DNA of 16,471 nt from an uncultured Frankiales bacterium (GTDB taxonomy: Bacteria > Actinomycetota > Actinomycetes > Mycobacteriales > SCTD01): NCBI GenBank assembly GCA_946479905.1, contig CAMLIA010000089.1, positions 1 through 16,471 of the forward strand. The letters run 5' to 3'. The translations under genes and the position numbers were made by a program. The notes under the pieces are model-generated. The model was not told the origin of the DNA and ran no database searches. It saw only the letters and a program-made list of their open reading frames with translations. Below, piece after piece: positions 1 through 12,113 of the stretch. The first letter of the stretch is position 1; each line of letters opens with the position of its first letter.

Positions 1-16
1 GAGCCGCAACCGCATC

Positions 17-3408
<3,392 letters not shown>

Positions 3409-3409
<1 letters not shown>

Positions 3410-4701
3410 TGGCCGCACGGAGCTGGGCGAAGGCTGGGGCATCCCGGGCGTCGGCGGGTGGCTCGGAGCTGATGGTGTTCATCGAGCGCCGCCTGGGCCT
3501 GACCTCGAACGGGGTCATCGTCATCGTGTGCGCGGTCGCCGGGTTCACCGTCGGCCGGCTGATGACCAACCGCGCGCTGCTGTTGCTGGTCTACGGCGTG
3601 ATCGCGGCGATCGGCTTCGCCTTCGCGATGGGCCGGCGCCGCCTGCAGGTCGAGGCGGTCCGCTCCAAGCTGCCCTCGCGGGTGCGTGAAGAGCAGCTGG
3701 TCGAGGTTGACCTGGCGCTGGCTGCGCGCCGTGGCGTGTCGACGATCATCCTCGAGGAGACGCTGCCGGAGCAGTTCGGCCACACGGTGCGCGTGCCGGT
3801 GCCGAACCTGCCCGCAGGCGAGGAGACCTCGCACCACTACACGTTCCTGCCGAAGCTTCGCGGGGTGTACGAGGTCGGCCCGCTCACGGCGGTGTGGTCG
3901 GACCCGTTCGGCCTCACCAAGCACCGCATGGTGCTGACCGAGCCGACGAAGATGATCGTGCACCCCCGTGTGGAGCAGGTGCACGACCGCGTCGTCTGCC
4001 GCGAGTGGGAGGACCCGCCGGTGCGTCCACCGGTGCCCCGCCCGTGGCCGAACGGCTTCGAGTTCTACGGCATGCGCGACTACGCGATCGGAGACGACCC
4101 GCGCCGCATCATGTGGCGCGCCACGGCGAAGCAGCTCGACCTGGACAGCGGCGAGGGCCGGTACCTGGTCCGCGAGTCCGAGCAGGGCATCACCGACCGG
4201 GTCACGATCATCCTCGACACCGACACGGCGTTCCACAGCCCAGGCCACCCGAGCGAGACCTTCGAGACCGCCGTACGAGCCGCCGCTTCCTTGGCGATCC
4301 GGCACCTGCGCGACGGCTTCACCCTGACGGTGGAGCGCAACAGCGAGCGGCTCGCCGCGGGCTACCGCGGCCGGCGTGCGGAGATCCCGCTGCTGGACCG
4401 GCTGGCGGAGGTCACGCCGGAGAAGACCTCGCTGGACGAGCCGATCAGCCGCCTGCTGACCGGTGGCCGGAGCAACACCCACTACGTGCTGATCACCCCG
4501 CACCTGACGCAGAAGTCAGCCGCGCGGATCCGGCTGCTCATGGAGCGCGGCACGAGCGTGCTCCTGGTCCTGGTCGTGTGGGACGGCACCGACCCGCTCG
4601 CGGTCCACCGCGCCGGCGGTCTGGGCTGCAACGTCGTGGAGCTCAAGCCCGGGGTCGCGATGGACCGCGCGTTCCTCAAGGTCACCGGAGCCCGCCGATG
4701 A
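3409..4701 (+). CDS. DUF58 domain membrane protein
   Basis: 430 residues. Two hydrophobic helices lie near the N-terminus (about 34-52 and 57-75), followed by a soluble beta-rich region with DPFGL. The DUF58 hallmark is YGMRDYAIGDDPRRIMWRAT at about 220-239, followed by YLVRESE. The C-terminal half looks like the von Willebrand A-like fold of this family; its metal-site strand reads ILDTDTA (D270, D272, A274), a departure from the usual DxSxS. DUF58 proteins commonly sit between a MoxR AAA ATPase and a TgpA-type transglutaminase protein and are thought to help assemble or activate envelope complexes. The TgpA-like partner follows directly here, but no MoxR gene is seen. The start at 3409 overlaps the previous stop by one base and has only a weak GGGGCGGG upstream. 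An in-frame ATG at 3472 (codon 22), just before the first helix, is an alternative. The stop overlaps the next start as ATGA. Confidence 0.9.
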
Positions 4702-7595
4702 CCACCACGGACACCACCACGCCCGTCCTGGACGAGACCGTCCTCGACGCCGCGGCTCAGGGCGCTCCCGAGAAGGTCGAGCCCAAGGCGACGGCCGACG
4801 TCGTCACGCCCATCAACCCGACGCTCGTCGGCCTAAGCGCGCTGCTGGCGACGACGGCCGCGGGCTGGATGTTCGCCGGCGTCTTCAGCGGGGGCCTCGC
4901 CCGCGTCATCGGCGTGCTGGGTGCCCTGCTCGGTGCAGGGGTGTCGACGCTGTCCTACCGCTCGTCGAAGGGCTCGTTGCTGCGGATCCTGACGGGCCCC
5001 GCCGCGTTGCTCGTCGGCGTGCTCCTGATCCTGCCCTCGTCGGGCTCCGGAGACCCGGTGACCCAGGTGCGGGACGTGTTCCGCAACGGCGGGCTCGGGT
5101 TCCCCCCCGTCCCGTTCGACCCCGGCTGGCGCCTGGTCCTGGTGGTCTACGTCGCGGTGCTGGGCGCGGCGGCGACGTCGTTCGCCGTCGGGCTCCGCCG
5201 CCCGAAGCTCGCGATCATCATTCCCGCGCCGTTCATCTTCCTCGCTGCGTTGCGCCAGCCGGCGTCCTCGACGCTGCTGTCCACCGCCACGGCGCTGGTG
5301 CTGCTGATCGCGGCGTTCGGCATGTCATACGCCGTCGACCTGGCCAAGGACGGCGCGAGCTCCGGGAGCTTCGAGCTGCGCCGGATGGGCCGCGCCGCGG
5401 TCGCGCTGCTGCTGCTCGTCGCCGTCATGGTGGGGCTCAGCAAGACCGACTTCCTGCTCCCCAAGGCGGACGACACCACGGTCGTGCCGCCGCAGTTCCC
5501 GCAGACCCCGCCGCCGTCGCCGGACCGTGAGCTGTTCACCGTCAGGATGGCAGGGCAGCCGCTGCCGCTCCGGTTGGGCGTGCTCGACGTCTACAGCACG
5601 AAGCGGACGGCCTGGCTGACCCCGCCGTACGACACCTCGCGCTTCCAGGACGTGCCCGACTCGGGGACCATCAAGGGCGGGACGAGGGACGGGGAGACCC
5701 CCGCGATCCCGCCGCCCGCCGACAAGGTGCCGCCCGTCACCATCCACTTCACGATGAAGCACATCGGCGGGCACCTGCTGCCCGACGTGGCGAACCCGCT
5801 CTCGTTGCCGCACCACGGCTTCGCCCTGCAGTACGACCCGCGCACCCAAGCGCTGCGCCAGCCCGGGTCGGTCGTGGCTCCAGGGGTGGAGTACGACGTC
5901 CTCGCCCCGGCGATCCCGAGCGGTGATGAGCTCGGCAAGACCGGACCTGCCCCGAAGCAGCTCAGGGAGTACCTCGAGGCCCCGCAGGTGCCCGAGGCGG
6001 TCCAGAAGCTGCTGGACGCTGCGCCGAAGGACAGCAACCGGTTCAACCGGCTGCAGTTCGTCCGGAACGCCTACTACAGGAAGGTCGTCGCCTCCGGCTC
6101 GGGCAACCCGGTGCCGCTCCCGCCGGAGCGGGTCGTGGAGATGCTGCAGGGCAAGCCCGCGACGCCGTTCGAGATCACCGCCGCTGAGGCGCTGCTCGCG
6201 CGCTGGGCCGGCGTGCCCTCGCGGATCGGCTACGGCTACTTCGTGCAGAGCCCGACCAACAAGGGCGGGAGTGACTACTCCGTGCGTCCACGGGACGGCT
6301 CGGTGTGGCTCGAGGTCTACTTCGACAAGTACGGCTGGGTCCCGATCATCGGCACGCCGCCCAAAGCCTCGTCGTCGCTGAACAACCGCCCGAAGAAGCA
6401 GACCACCGCCAGCGTCGCCGCGCTGCTGGACATGCTGCTCTACGTCCCGGTGCAGCAGCACTCGTACCAGGCGGTGTACGTCGTCGTGCGCTGGTGGGCG
6501 GCACGGATCCTGCCCATCGTGCTCGGGCTCGTGCTGCTCTACCTGTTCTACCCGGCGCTGCTCAAGATGTGGCGTCGGCAGAGCCGCCGTCGCTGGGCCG
6601 CCTCCGTCGGGCCGCGCGGCCGCCTCGCCGTCGCGTACGCCGAGCTGCGTGACGCCGCGACGGATCTCAACGTCGGTCAGCCTGCCCAGACCCCGTTGGA
6701 GTTCTACAAGCGCGCGGTGGACGCCGACGAGCAGCACGAAGAGCTCGCCTGGCTCGTCACCCGGGTGTTCTGGGGCGACATGACCCGCGACCTCAACCTC
6801 GAGCACGTCGATGTCGCCGAGGACCTCGCCCGGTCGGTGCGGCGGAGGTTGTGGTCCGCCAGCCCTGCGGTGAACCGGCTGGTCGGCTACGGCAGCAGGG
6901 CCAGCCTGCGCGACCCCTACACCGACGAGATACCCAACGCGTGGCCTGAGCTGGGCCGCCGCGCCCGCGCGGTGCTGCGTCCCCGGCGCCTGCTGGGCAA
7001 GGTGCGGCGGCGGGTCCCTGCCATGGCGGCCGGGCTCGCCATGGTGATCGGGATCGGCGGCTGCGCCGCCTCGAACTCGCTCGGGGGCCCTCCGATCCCG
7101 TTGCCCTCGCACCTGCCGGCCGTGGTGGACGGTGTGACGGTGCACGAGGAGAGCTCGGTCGAGTCGTTCTACGCCAAGTCGCTGCCGAAGGCTGCGGTGG
7201 TCGACGGGCGGGCCCGGATGTTCACGCTGCACAGCGACGGCCAGATCCAGGGCTCGTTGCAGATCGCGATGTTCAAGCCTGGGTTCTCCGCGAACATGCA
7301 CAAGGTCCGCAACGGCCTGCTGCAGGGCCTGGGCGCCCGCAACTTCAAGCTCACCCGCATCAGCGGCGTGAAGTTGTGGGTGGCCGACCTGCCCGACCTC
7401 GGCGAGCGGATCCTCGTGTGGTTCCCCCCGGACGGGCACTACTACGAGCTGATCGACGCGCGCATCCAGTTCGAGAAGGCACCCACGGTGCTGGCTGACC
7501 TGCTCAAGGCTCAAGGCGTCGCGACCGGCGAGGCGTCGACCTCTGACGCCACCGTGCTCGACGTCCACCGCGGCTCTGATTTCCCCACGAGGTGA
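4698..7595 (+). CDS. TgpA-like membrane protein with degenerate transglutaminase fold and C-terminal lipobox module
   Basis: 965 residues. Seven hydrophobic helices (about 42-62, 67-86, 94-113, 144-164, 171-187, 194-214, 230-248) have positive loops consistent with the N-terminus inside. An extracytoplasmic region (249-602) follows, holding a transglutaminase-like fold. Helix 8 (about 603-623) leads into a cytoplasmic DUF4129-like segment (about 640-715, with TPLEFYKRAV). A basic stretch is followed by a short hydrophobic segment ending in a lipobox-like IGGC (Cys789) and an outward-facing 176-residue tail of unknown family. The architecture is that of TgpA/DUF3488-DUF4129 proteins, but the catalytic residues are absent: the Cys, His and Asp positions appear as Pro490, Ser535 and Ile551. 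A structural or binding role is therefore more likely than catalysis (inference). The ATG at 4698 is chosen because it forms an ATGA overlap with the DUF58 stop and has CGGAG 7 nt upstream. The same frame stays open back to 3894, but that stretch lies inside DUF58 coding. An internal start (GTG 7002 or ATG 7023) could make the tail a separate lipoprotein. Confidence 0.88.
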   Translation: MTTTDTTTPVLDETVLDAAAQGAPEKVEPKATADVVTPINPTLVGLSALLATTAAGWMFAGVFSGGLARVIGVLGALLGAGVSTLSYRSSKGSLLRILTGPAALLVGVLLILPSSGSGDPVTQVRDVFRNGGLGFPPVPFDPGWRLVLVVYVAVLGAAATSFAVGLRRPKLAIIIPAPFIFLAALRQPASSTLLSTATALVLLIAAFGMSYAVDLAKDGASSGSFELRRMGRAAVALLLLVAVMVGLSKTDFLLPKADDTTVVPPQFPQTPPPSPDRELFTVRMAGQPLPLRLGVLDVYSTKRTAWLTPPYDTSRFQDVPDSGTIKGGTRDGETPAIPPPADKVPPVTIHFTMKHIGGHLLPDVANPLSLPHHGFALQYDPRTQALRQPGSVVAPGVEYDVLAPAIPSGDELGKTGPAPKQLREYLEAPQVPEAVQKLLDAAPKDSNRFNRLQFVRNAYYRKVVASGSGNPVPLPPERVVEMLQGKPATPFEITAAEALLARWAGVPSRIGYGYFVQSPTNKGGSDYSVRPRDGSVWLEVYFDKYGWVPIIGTPPKASSSLNNRPKKQTTASVAALLDMLLYVPVQQHSYQAVYVVVRWWAARILPIVLGLVLLYLFYPALLKMWRRQSRRRWAASVGPRGRLAVAYAELRDAATDLNVGQPAQTPLEFYKRAVDADEQHEELAWLVTRVFWGDMTRDLNLEHVDVAEDLARSVRRRLWSASPAVNRLVGYGSRASLRDPYTDEIPNAWPELGRRARAVLRPRRLLGKVRRRVPAMAAGLAMVIGIGGCAASNSLGGPPIPLPSHLPAVVDGVTVHEESSVESFYAKSLPKAAVVDGRARMFTLHSDGQIQGSLQIAMFKPGFSANMHKVRNGLLQGLGARNFKLTRISGVKLWVADLPDLGERILVWFPPDGHYYELIDARIQFEKAPTVLADLLKAQGVATGEASTSDATVLDVHRGSDFPTR
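7002..7595 (+). other. C-terminal lipobox-bearing module inside the TgpA-like gene
   Basis: In-frame 3' part of the preceding CDS. A basic cluster (KVRRRV) precedes a hydrophobic run, AMAAGLAMVIGIGGCAAS, that reads like a lipoprotein signal with its cysteine at residue 789 of the full protein. The following 176 residues are soluble, rich in alternating beta-like stretches, and lack cysteine. I do not recognise the family. In the full-length protein this places the tail outside the membrane after a ninth membrane segment. If translation also initiates at GTG 7002 or ATG 7023, it would be a free lipoprotein. Neither start has a well-spaced Shine-Dalgarno, which favours the fusion. I list it as a sub-feature, not as a second gene. 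Confidence 0.5.
7589..7594 (+). promoter_or_regulatory. Shine-Dalgarno GAGGTG that fixes the start of the lipoprotein gene
   Basis: GAGGTG lies 6 nt before the ATG at 7601. It overlaps the stop of the upstream gene (TGA 7593-7595), so the ribosome finishing the TgpA-like protein terminates on this site. The in-frame GTG at 7592 is part of this motif and would add three residues (MTT) before the signal peptide. The ATG with its proper spacing is the better start. Confidence 0.65.
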
Positions 7596-7600
7596 CAACC

Positions 7601-8647
7601 ATGCGACGTTCCCTGCTCGTCCTGGCGATCGTGCCCTTCGCGATCACGGCGTGCTCCGGCCCGCAGAAGCCGCTCAACATCGGGGTGAAGAACCTGGCCA
7701 CGAGCTTCCACTACGGGCTGGCGCAGGCCGCTGTCGGCGGCCCCAACATCCCCGGGGCCGCCCCGGCTCCGCCGATGGGGCCTCTGGCGCCGATCGGCAC
7801 CGTCACCTGGCCGGATCATGAGGCGCCGTTGCCTCCGCCCGTGGTCGTCCCGCCGCGGGTGGAGTGCCCGACAGCCAGCACGATCGCCGTCGTGAAGAAG
7901 GCGGCGACGAACACCATCGCCAAGCCGCCGGTCAAAGCCGTGTACGGCTTCCACTCCAAGGGCACCTGGGCCGACACGAGCAAGCACAGCGGTGTCTACC
8001 CGACCACGCAGCTCCGCGGGGTGACGAATCCCAAGGTCGTCAATGCGGACACCGGCGAGATGACCTTCGACGTGATCACCCTCATGGGCTCGCAGCTGTC
8101 GGGCAACAGCTTCCACTACGTGCCACCGACGGCCGCGTCGCGGAGCGCGGCCGGGGCGCAGCCCATCGCGGGCCTCTACCTGACGCGCGACGTGCGCCAG
8201 GAGAACGGCAAGACGACGTCCCGTTTCGTTCCGCAGGGTCCTGGGCTGCTGCTGCTCGAGGCCCCGGCCACGCCGGGCAACGTGTGGCAGTCCACCGCGT
8301 CGGACGCGTCGAGCGGCATCACGGAGTTCATCACGGCGACCATCCAGCCTCCGAAGCTGGTAGATGCCTGCGGTGAGGTCATCCAGACCATCCCGGTCCA
8401 CTACGACGGCAGACTCGAGGTCTACCAGCCGGGCCTCGTCCCGAAGGCCATCGACCCCGGCACGAACCTCGACGGGCAGCAAGCCTCGCCCTCCGGCGTG
8501 GTGACGTTCACGGCCGACTACTACTTCGCGACCCAGTACGGCGGGCTGATCGTGCAAGACGTCGTGAAGACCGAGGGGAGCATCAAGAACGACGGGCTGA
8601 AGGCGAGCCTGACGGCGACGATCAACAGCCTCCCGATCGCCCCATGA
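7601..8647 (+). CDS. Lipoprotein of unknown family
   Basis: 348 residues. The N-terminus MRRSLLVLAIVPFAITAC is a classical lipoprotein signal: Arg2-Arg3, a hydrophobic core and lipobox ITAC with Cys18, so the mature protein should be lipid-anchored on the outer face of the cytoplasmic membrane. A Pro/Ala-rich, probably flexible stretch follows (about 48-90). Then comes a soluble domain (about 100-348) with many short Thr/Val/Gly-rich stretches, suggesting a beta fold. Only two further cysteines exist (Cys89 and Cys257), possibly a disulfide. I recognise no enzyme motif. It lies 5 nt after the TgpA-like gene and overlaps the next gene by ATGA, so it is likely made together with the solute-binding proteins. 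It could be an accessory receptor or scaffold of the same complex (inference). The start at ATG 7601 is chosen over GTG 7592 on Shine-Dalgarno spacing. Confidence 0.85.
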   Translation: MRRSLLVLAIVPFAITACSGPQKPLNIGVKNLATSFHYGLAQAAVGGPNIPGAAPAPPMGPLAPIGTVTWPDHEAPLPPPVVVPPRVECPTASTIAVVKKAATNTIAKPPVKAVYGFHSKGTWADTSKHSGVYPTTQLRGVTNPKVVNADTGEMTFDVITLMGSQLSGNSFHYVPPTAASRSAAGAQPIAGLYLTRDVRQENGKTTSRFVPQGPGLLLLEAPATPGNVWQSTASDASSGITEFITATIQPPKLVDACGEVIQTIPVHYDGRLEVYQPGLVPKAIDPGTNLDGQQASPSGVVTFTADYYFATQYGGLIVQDVVKTEGSIKNDGLKASLTATINSLPIAP

Positions 8648-10356
8648 TTCGAGCCGCCCTCCTCCGACGTCTCTCGGTCGTGGCCGTCGTCGGGATCGCC
8701 GTAGCGGCATGCAACCCGACCGGAGAGATCCGCTACCGCGGCCCCGAGACCGTTGCCGAGGCAGTGCCCGGGGGGACGATCACCGTCGGCATCACCCCGC
8801 CGGACACCCTTGACCCTGGCAACGTCAGCCAGCCGTCGGGTCGGCAGGTCGTGTCGATCCTGTGCGAGCCGGTCGTGAGCATGGACCCGCTGACGGCAAA
8901 GGCCCGGCCGGGCGTCGTCGAGAGCTGGGTCAGCGGGAACCACGGCGGCACCACGTCGCTCCAGCTCCGCACGGACGTGCGCTACCACCGCGGCGGCAAG
9001 GTGCGCTCCGACGATCTCGTCGAGGAGATGTCGCGGATCGCCAGGGTGGACACAGCAAGCGTGAACGCGCCGGTCCTGGAGGACCTGGAAGGGTACGACG
9101 AGATCCAGGGGGTCGCCGACGCGAAGACCGACGTGGCGCTGCGGCTGCTGGAGGGGATGGCCGCGCCCTCGGACGACACCCTGCAGATATCGCACCACCG
9201 CAACCCCGCCGAGTACCTGATGCTCGCGCACCTCGTCTCTGCTCCGGTCCCGGCTCGGCTGGCCAAGGCGGACGACCCCAGCCTCGCCACGAACCCGAAC
9301 TGCGCAGGTCCCTACGAGCTCGTGACGGCGTACCGGCCCGGGAAGAGCACCACCCTCGCCCTCAAGCGCTTCGCCCGCTACTACGCGAAGAACCGCGCGT
9401 ACCCCCGCGGCGGCGCGGGCTACCCGGACACCATCGTGTTCAAGGTCTTCCCCGACCGGGTGGCGCAGCTGAAGGCCTTCGCTGCCGGGGAGATCGACGT
9501 CGCGCAGGTTCCGCCTGCCGACGTGCCGCCGGCTTTCGTGCCCGCCGGCAGCCGCGTCGTCAGCGCCGCCAACGGCTACGTCGACTACGTCGGGTTGCCG
9601 CATGCTGAAGGCTCCCCCTTCGCCAAGCGGGAGGTGAGGCTCGCCCTGTCACAGGCCCTCGACCGGCAGGTCCTGGCCCAGACGGCCCTGCATGGCGCGG
9701 CGCAGCCGGCCACGGGCTTCATCCCGCCGACGGTGGGGGACACGTACCAGCCGAAGGGGTGCGGAGCGTTCGCCCCTGCCACCGCCGACGTCAGGAGCGC
9801 CCAGGCGTCGTTGGCCGCCGCGCACGTCGACCTGCGGGGCAAGACGGTCAAGCTCTACGTCGACGACGAGTTTGCCAACGCAGACGTGGCGCGTGCAGTC
9901 GCGCGGCAGTGGCAGCAGGCGCTGGGTCTGCACGTGCAGCTCGTACCGCTCACCTGGCACGACTTCCACCAGAAGGCCACTTCCACCACCGGCTTCGACG
10001 GCGCCTTCATCGACAACTGGGCGGCGCGCTACCCCTCGGCCGACGGCTACCTCTACCCGCTGTTCCACTCCGGTGAGGCCGGCCGCGACAACTACACCCG
10101 CAACGGAGACCCGCAGTTCGACGACCTCGTCCACGAGGCCTTCAAGAAGACCGACGCACTCGGCCGGGCTTTCAGCTACCGCACCCTTGAGCGCTACGTC
10201 TGCTACCAGATGCCGATGGCGCCGCTGCTGTTCCGCGACTACCGGTACCTGGTGCGGACCAGTCGTGTCGGTGCTGCCGTGGGCAGCTACACCGACGCCT
10301 CGACAGGACTGCTCAACCTTCGCGACATCTACGTCAAGGCGGCCAGCAAGTCATGA
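8644..10356 (+). CDS. Family 5 (oligopeptide/nickel-type) ABC solute-binding lipoprotein
   Basis: 570 residues. The signal peptide has RR before the hydrophobic core and lipobox VAAC with Cys23. The mature part matches SBP_bac_5 proteins (DppA/OppA class): an N-terminal GGTITVGITPPDTLDPGN segment, the long middle region with a YRPGKSTTLALKRF strand, and a C-terminal lobe with DRQVLAQTAL, the ADVARAVARQWQQALGLHV helix-strand and LYPLFHSGEAG. Members bind peptides, nickel chelates or sugars and hand them to an Opp/Dpp permease pair. No such permease is in the window; the nearest transporter is the MFS-Liv ATPase fusion five genes earlier, so its partner is uncertain. The ligand cannot be read from sequence. 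The start ATG overlaps the previous stop (ATGA) and has no clear Shine-Dalgarno, so it is probably translated by coupling. The stop overlaps the next gene by ATGA as well. Confidence 0.92.
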   Translation: MIRAALLRRLSVVAVVGIAVAACNPTGEIRYRGPETVAEAVPGGTITVGITPPDTLDPGNVSQPSGRQVVSILCEPVVSMDPLTAKARPGVVESWVSGNHGGTTSLQLRTDVRYHRGGKVRSDDLVEEMSRIARVDTASVNAPVLEDLEGYDEIQGVADAKTDVALRLLEGMAAPSDDTLQISHHRNPAEYLMLAHLVSAPVPARLAKADDPSLATNPNCAGPYELVTAYRPGKSTTLALKRFARYYAKNRAYPRGGAGYPDTIVFKVFPDRVAQLKAFAAGEIDVAQVPPADVPPAFVPAGSRVVSAANGYVDYVGLPHAEGSPFAKREVRLALSQALDRQVLAQTALHGAAQPATGFIPPTVGDTYQPKGCGAFAPATADVRSAQASLAAAHVDLRGKTVKLYVDDEFANADVARAVARQWQQALGLHVQLVPLTWHDFHQKATSTTGFDGAFIDNWAARYPSADGYLYPLFHSGEAGRDNYTRNGDPQFDDLVHEAFKKTDALGRAFSYRTLERYVCYQMPMAPLLFRDYRYLVRTSRVGAAVGSYTDASTGLLNLRDIYVKAASKS

Positions 10357-12098
10357 CCAGTCCTGAGACCCCCGCCCCCGGTGGATCCGGCCGGGTCGAC
10401 CGAGTGCTGAACGCGACGCTGCTCGGGGTGATCACGCTGGTGGTCGCGACCGCCGCGCTGACCGCTCGGCCGCCGGCACCGCCCGCCGTGGCCCAGTTCG
10501 CCCCCCAGGCGCAGCACCACATCACCCGGGCCCAGAGCCGGCTCAGCGGGGACTTCGGCAGCCCTGGGGGCGGCCCTGGCGGCACCGGCGGGCTGCCGAC
10601 GCCCACACCGAAGCCCACCGTTCCCCCCGTCCCGCCTCCCGTGATCGCGCCCCCCGCCGCGAAGTCGCACAACTGCTTCGGCGAGCCCGGCCACGAGATC
10701 CAGATCGACATCGACACGCAAGGTCCGCCATGCGTCCCGTACTGGCTCGGCAAGAACGGCGGAGCCACCTACAAAGGGGTCACCGCCGACACAATCCACC
10801 TCGCGATCCCGAAGAACATGACCGGCCCGCCCAACGACCCCGAGCGCGCCGTGCAGGACCTGGCGCGCTACGTCAACCGGCACTTCGAGCTCTACGACCG
10901 GAAGATCGACATCTACGTTCCCGGCAGCGTCACCGAGTGCAAGACGGGCGTGCAGATCGCCGACGACCTCGCGAAGCGCGGCATCTTCGCCGTGACGGAC
11001 CCGGAGGACCGGTCGGACGACTGCTTCGACAACGAGGTGGCTCGCAACAAGTTCATCGTGAGCGGCCGAGTCCAGGCGGCGATCCCCGACCTGACCACCG
11101 CGAAGCTGCGCGAGCTCTCACCGTACGTGTGGAACTACGAGCGGCCCGCGGACCTGCAGTGGGGCGACGGGGGAAACTTCGTGTGCTCACAGCTCGCCGG
11201 CGGGAACTCCGTCTACTCGAGCGACCCGATCGTCGGCAACAAGCCGCGCAAGTTCGGCCTGATCTTCCTGTACTACCAGGACCTGTGGTCGAGCCAGGGA
11301 TCGATCGACGCCATGACCTCGGCGATGAGTCGCTGTGGAGCGAAGTTCGACGACGTCGAGAAGTTCGACTTCGTCGGTGCCAACCAGAACACCGCCGTGG
11401 CCGACGAGCAGAACTGGGCCACGAACGCGGTCCAGCACATGAAGAACCTGGGGATCACCACCGTCGTCACGGTGTGCCCGGACCAGCTCTCGTGCCCCGT
11501 GATCGCCAACGCGGCGAGCAACCAGAGCTACTACCCCGAGTGGCTGCTGGTGAACACGGGTCTGTACTTCAACTCCATGTTCCAGGTGGGCTGGCCCACG
11601 AAGGACGAACGGCAGTCGGTGTTCATGCTGTCGCCCATCCCCGCCCAGGTTCCCTACGCCTCGCTGCCCGTGAACAGGGCCATCGCCGAGGTCGACCCCG
11701 GTTTCCAGATCAACGACGCCCTCGACGCCTGGAAGGCGACGGTCTGGTACAAGCAACTGCTCCTGATCGTGTCGGGAATCCAGATGGCGGGTCCGCACCT
11801 GACGCCGCAGACGTTCGCGGCCGGGTTGCATGAGGCGAACTTCCCGAACCCCGCCAGTCCCGCGATGGAGGGCGCGGCGCAGTTCGGCGACGGCTACGGC
11901 ATGACCCAGGACTTCACGGTCCAGTGGTGGAGCGACACGAGGCCCGCGATCTGGCCCGACGACGGTGCGGGCACCTGGTGTTACGTCCAGGGCGGACGCC
12001 GGTACGACGGTGACTACTTCCGCACCAAGAAGCCGGCAGTGCTCCCGCCGCCTCCGCTCGCCACCGCCACCTGCGTCAACTCGCCGCCCGGCTCCTGA
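10353..12098 (+). CDS. LivJ/LivK-like periplasmic-binding-fold protein with N-terminal anchor and Pro/Gly linker
   Basis: 581 residues. A short basic N-terminus leads to one hydrophobic helix (about 19-38), either a membrane anchor or a cleavable signal (possible site after AVA near residue 47). It has no lipobox. Residues about 60-105 are a Gly- and Pro-rich linker. The globular part (about 108-570) reads like Peripla_BP_6, the type I binding fold used with Liv transporters: a strand near DTIHLAIPKN, then ARYVNRHFELYDRKIDIYV, IADDLAKRGIFAVTDPE, a second lobe with FGLIFLYYQDLW, and ITTVVTVCPDQLSC. Ten cysteines occur, all outside the N-terminal helix (from Cys108 to one near the C-terminus), enough for five disulfides, which is unusually many for this family. 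The natural partner of this fold is a Liv-type ATPase pair, which the first gene of the operon carries, so it is the better candidate receptor for that fusion (inference). The start forms an ATGA overlap and has AAGGCGG 10 nt upstream. Confidence 0.88.
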   Translation: MTSPETPAPGGSGRVDRVLNATLLGVITLVVATAALTARPPAPPAVAQFAPQAQHHITRAQSRLSGDFGSPGGGPGGTGGLPTPTPKPTVPPVPPPVIAPPAAKSHNCFGEPGHEIQIDIDTQGPPCVPYWLGKNGGATYKGVTADTIHLAIPKNMTGPPNDPERAVQDLARYVNRHFELYDRKIDIYVPGSVTECKTGVQIADDLAKRGIFAVTDPEDRSDDCFDNEVARNKFIVSGRVQAAIPDLTTAKLRELSPYVWNYERPADLQWGDGGNFVCSQLAGGNSVYSSDPIVGNKPRKFGLIFLYYQDLWSSQGSIDAMTSAMSRCGAKFDDVEKFDFVGANQNTAVADEQNWATNAVQHMKNLGITTVVTVCPDQLSCPVIANAASNQSYYPEWLLVNTGLYFNSMFQVGWPTKDERQSVFMLSPIPAQVPYASLPVNRAIAEVDPGFQINDALDAWKATVWYKQLLLIVSGIQMAGPHLTPQTFAAGLHEANFPNPASPAMEGAAQFGDGYGMTQDFTVQWWSDTRPAIWPDDGAGTWCYVQGGRRYDGDYFRTKKPAVLPPPPLATATCVNSPPGS

Positions 12099-12113
12099 GC
12101 CTCGAAGCCGCCC

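Noticed and set aside
3894..4697. In-frame upstream extension of the TgpA-like gene by 268 codons
   Set aside because: It overlaps the DUF58 coding region in another frame, translates to Arg/Pro/Ala-rich sequence, and the ATG at 4698 has a good ribosome site and an ATGA overlap.
5325..7598. 757-codon open frame on the - strand opposite the TgpA-like gene
   Set aside because: Its translation is rich in Arg, Gly, His and Pro with no domain or membrane pattern, and it lies wholly antisense to a gene with clear domain content. Such frames are typical shadows in high-GC DNA.
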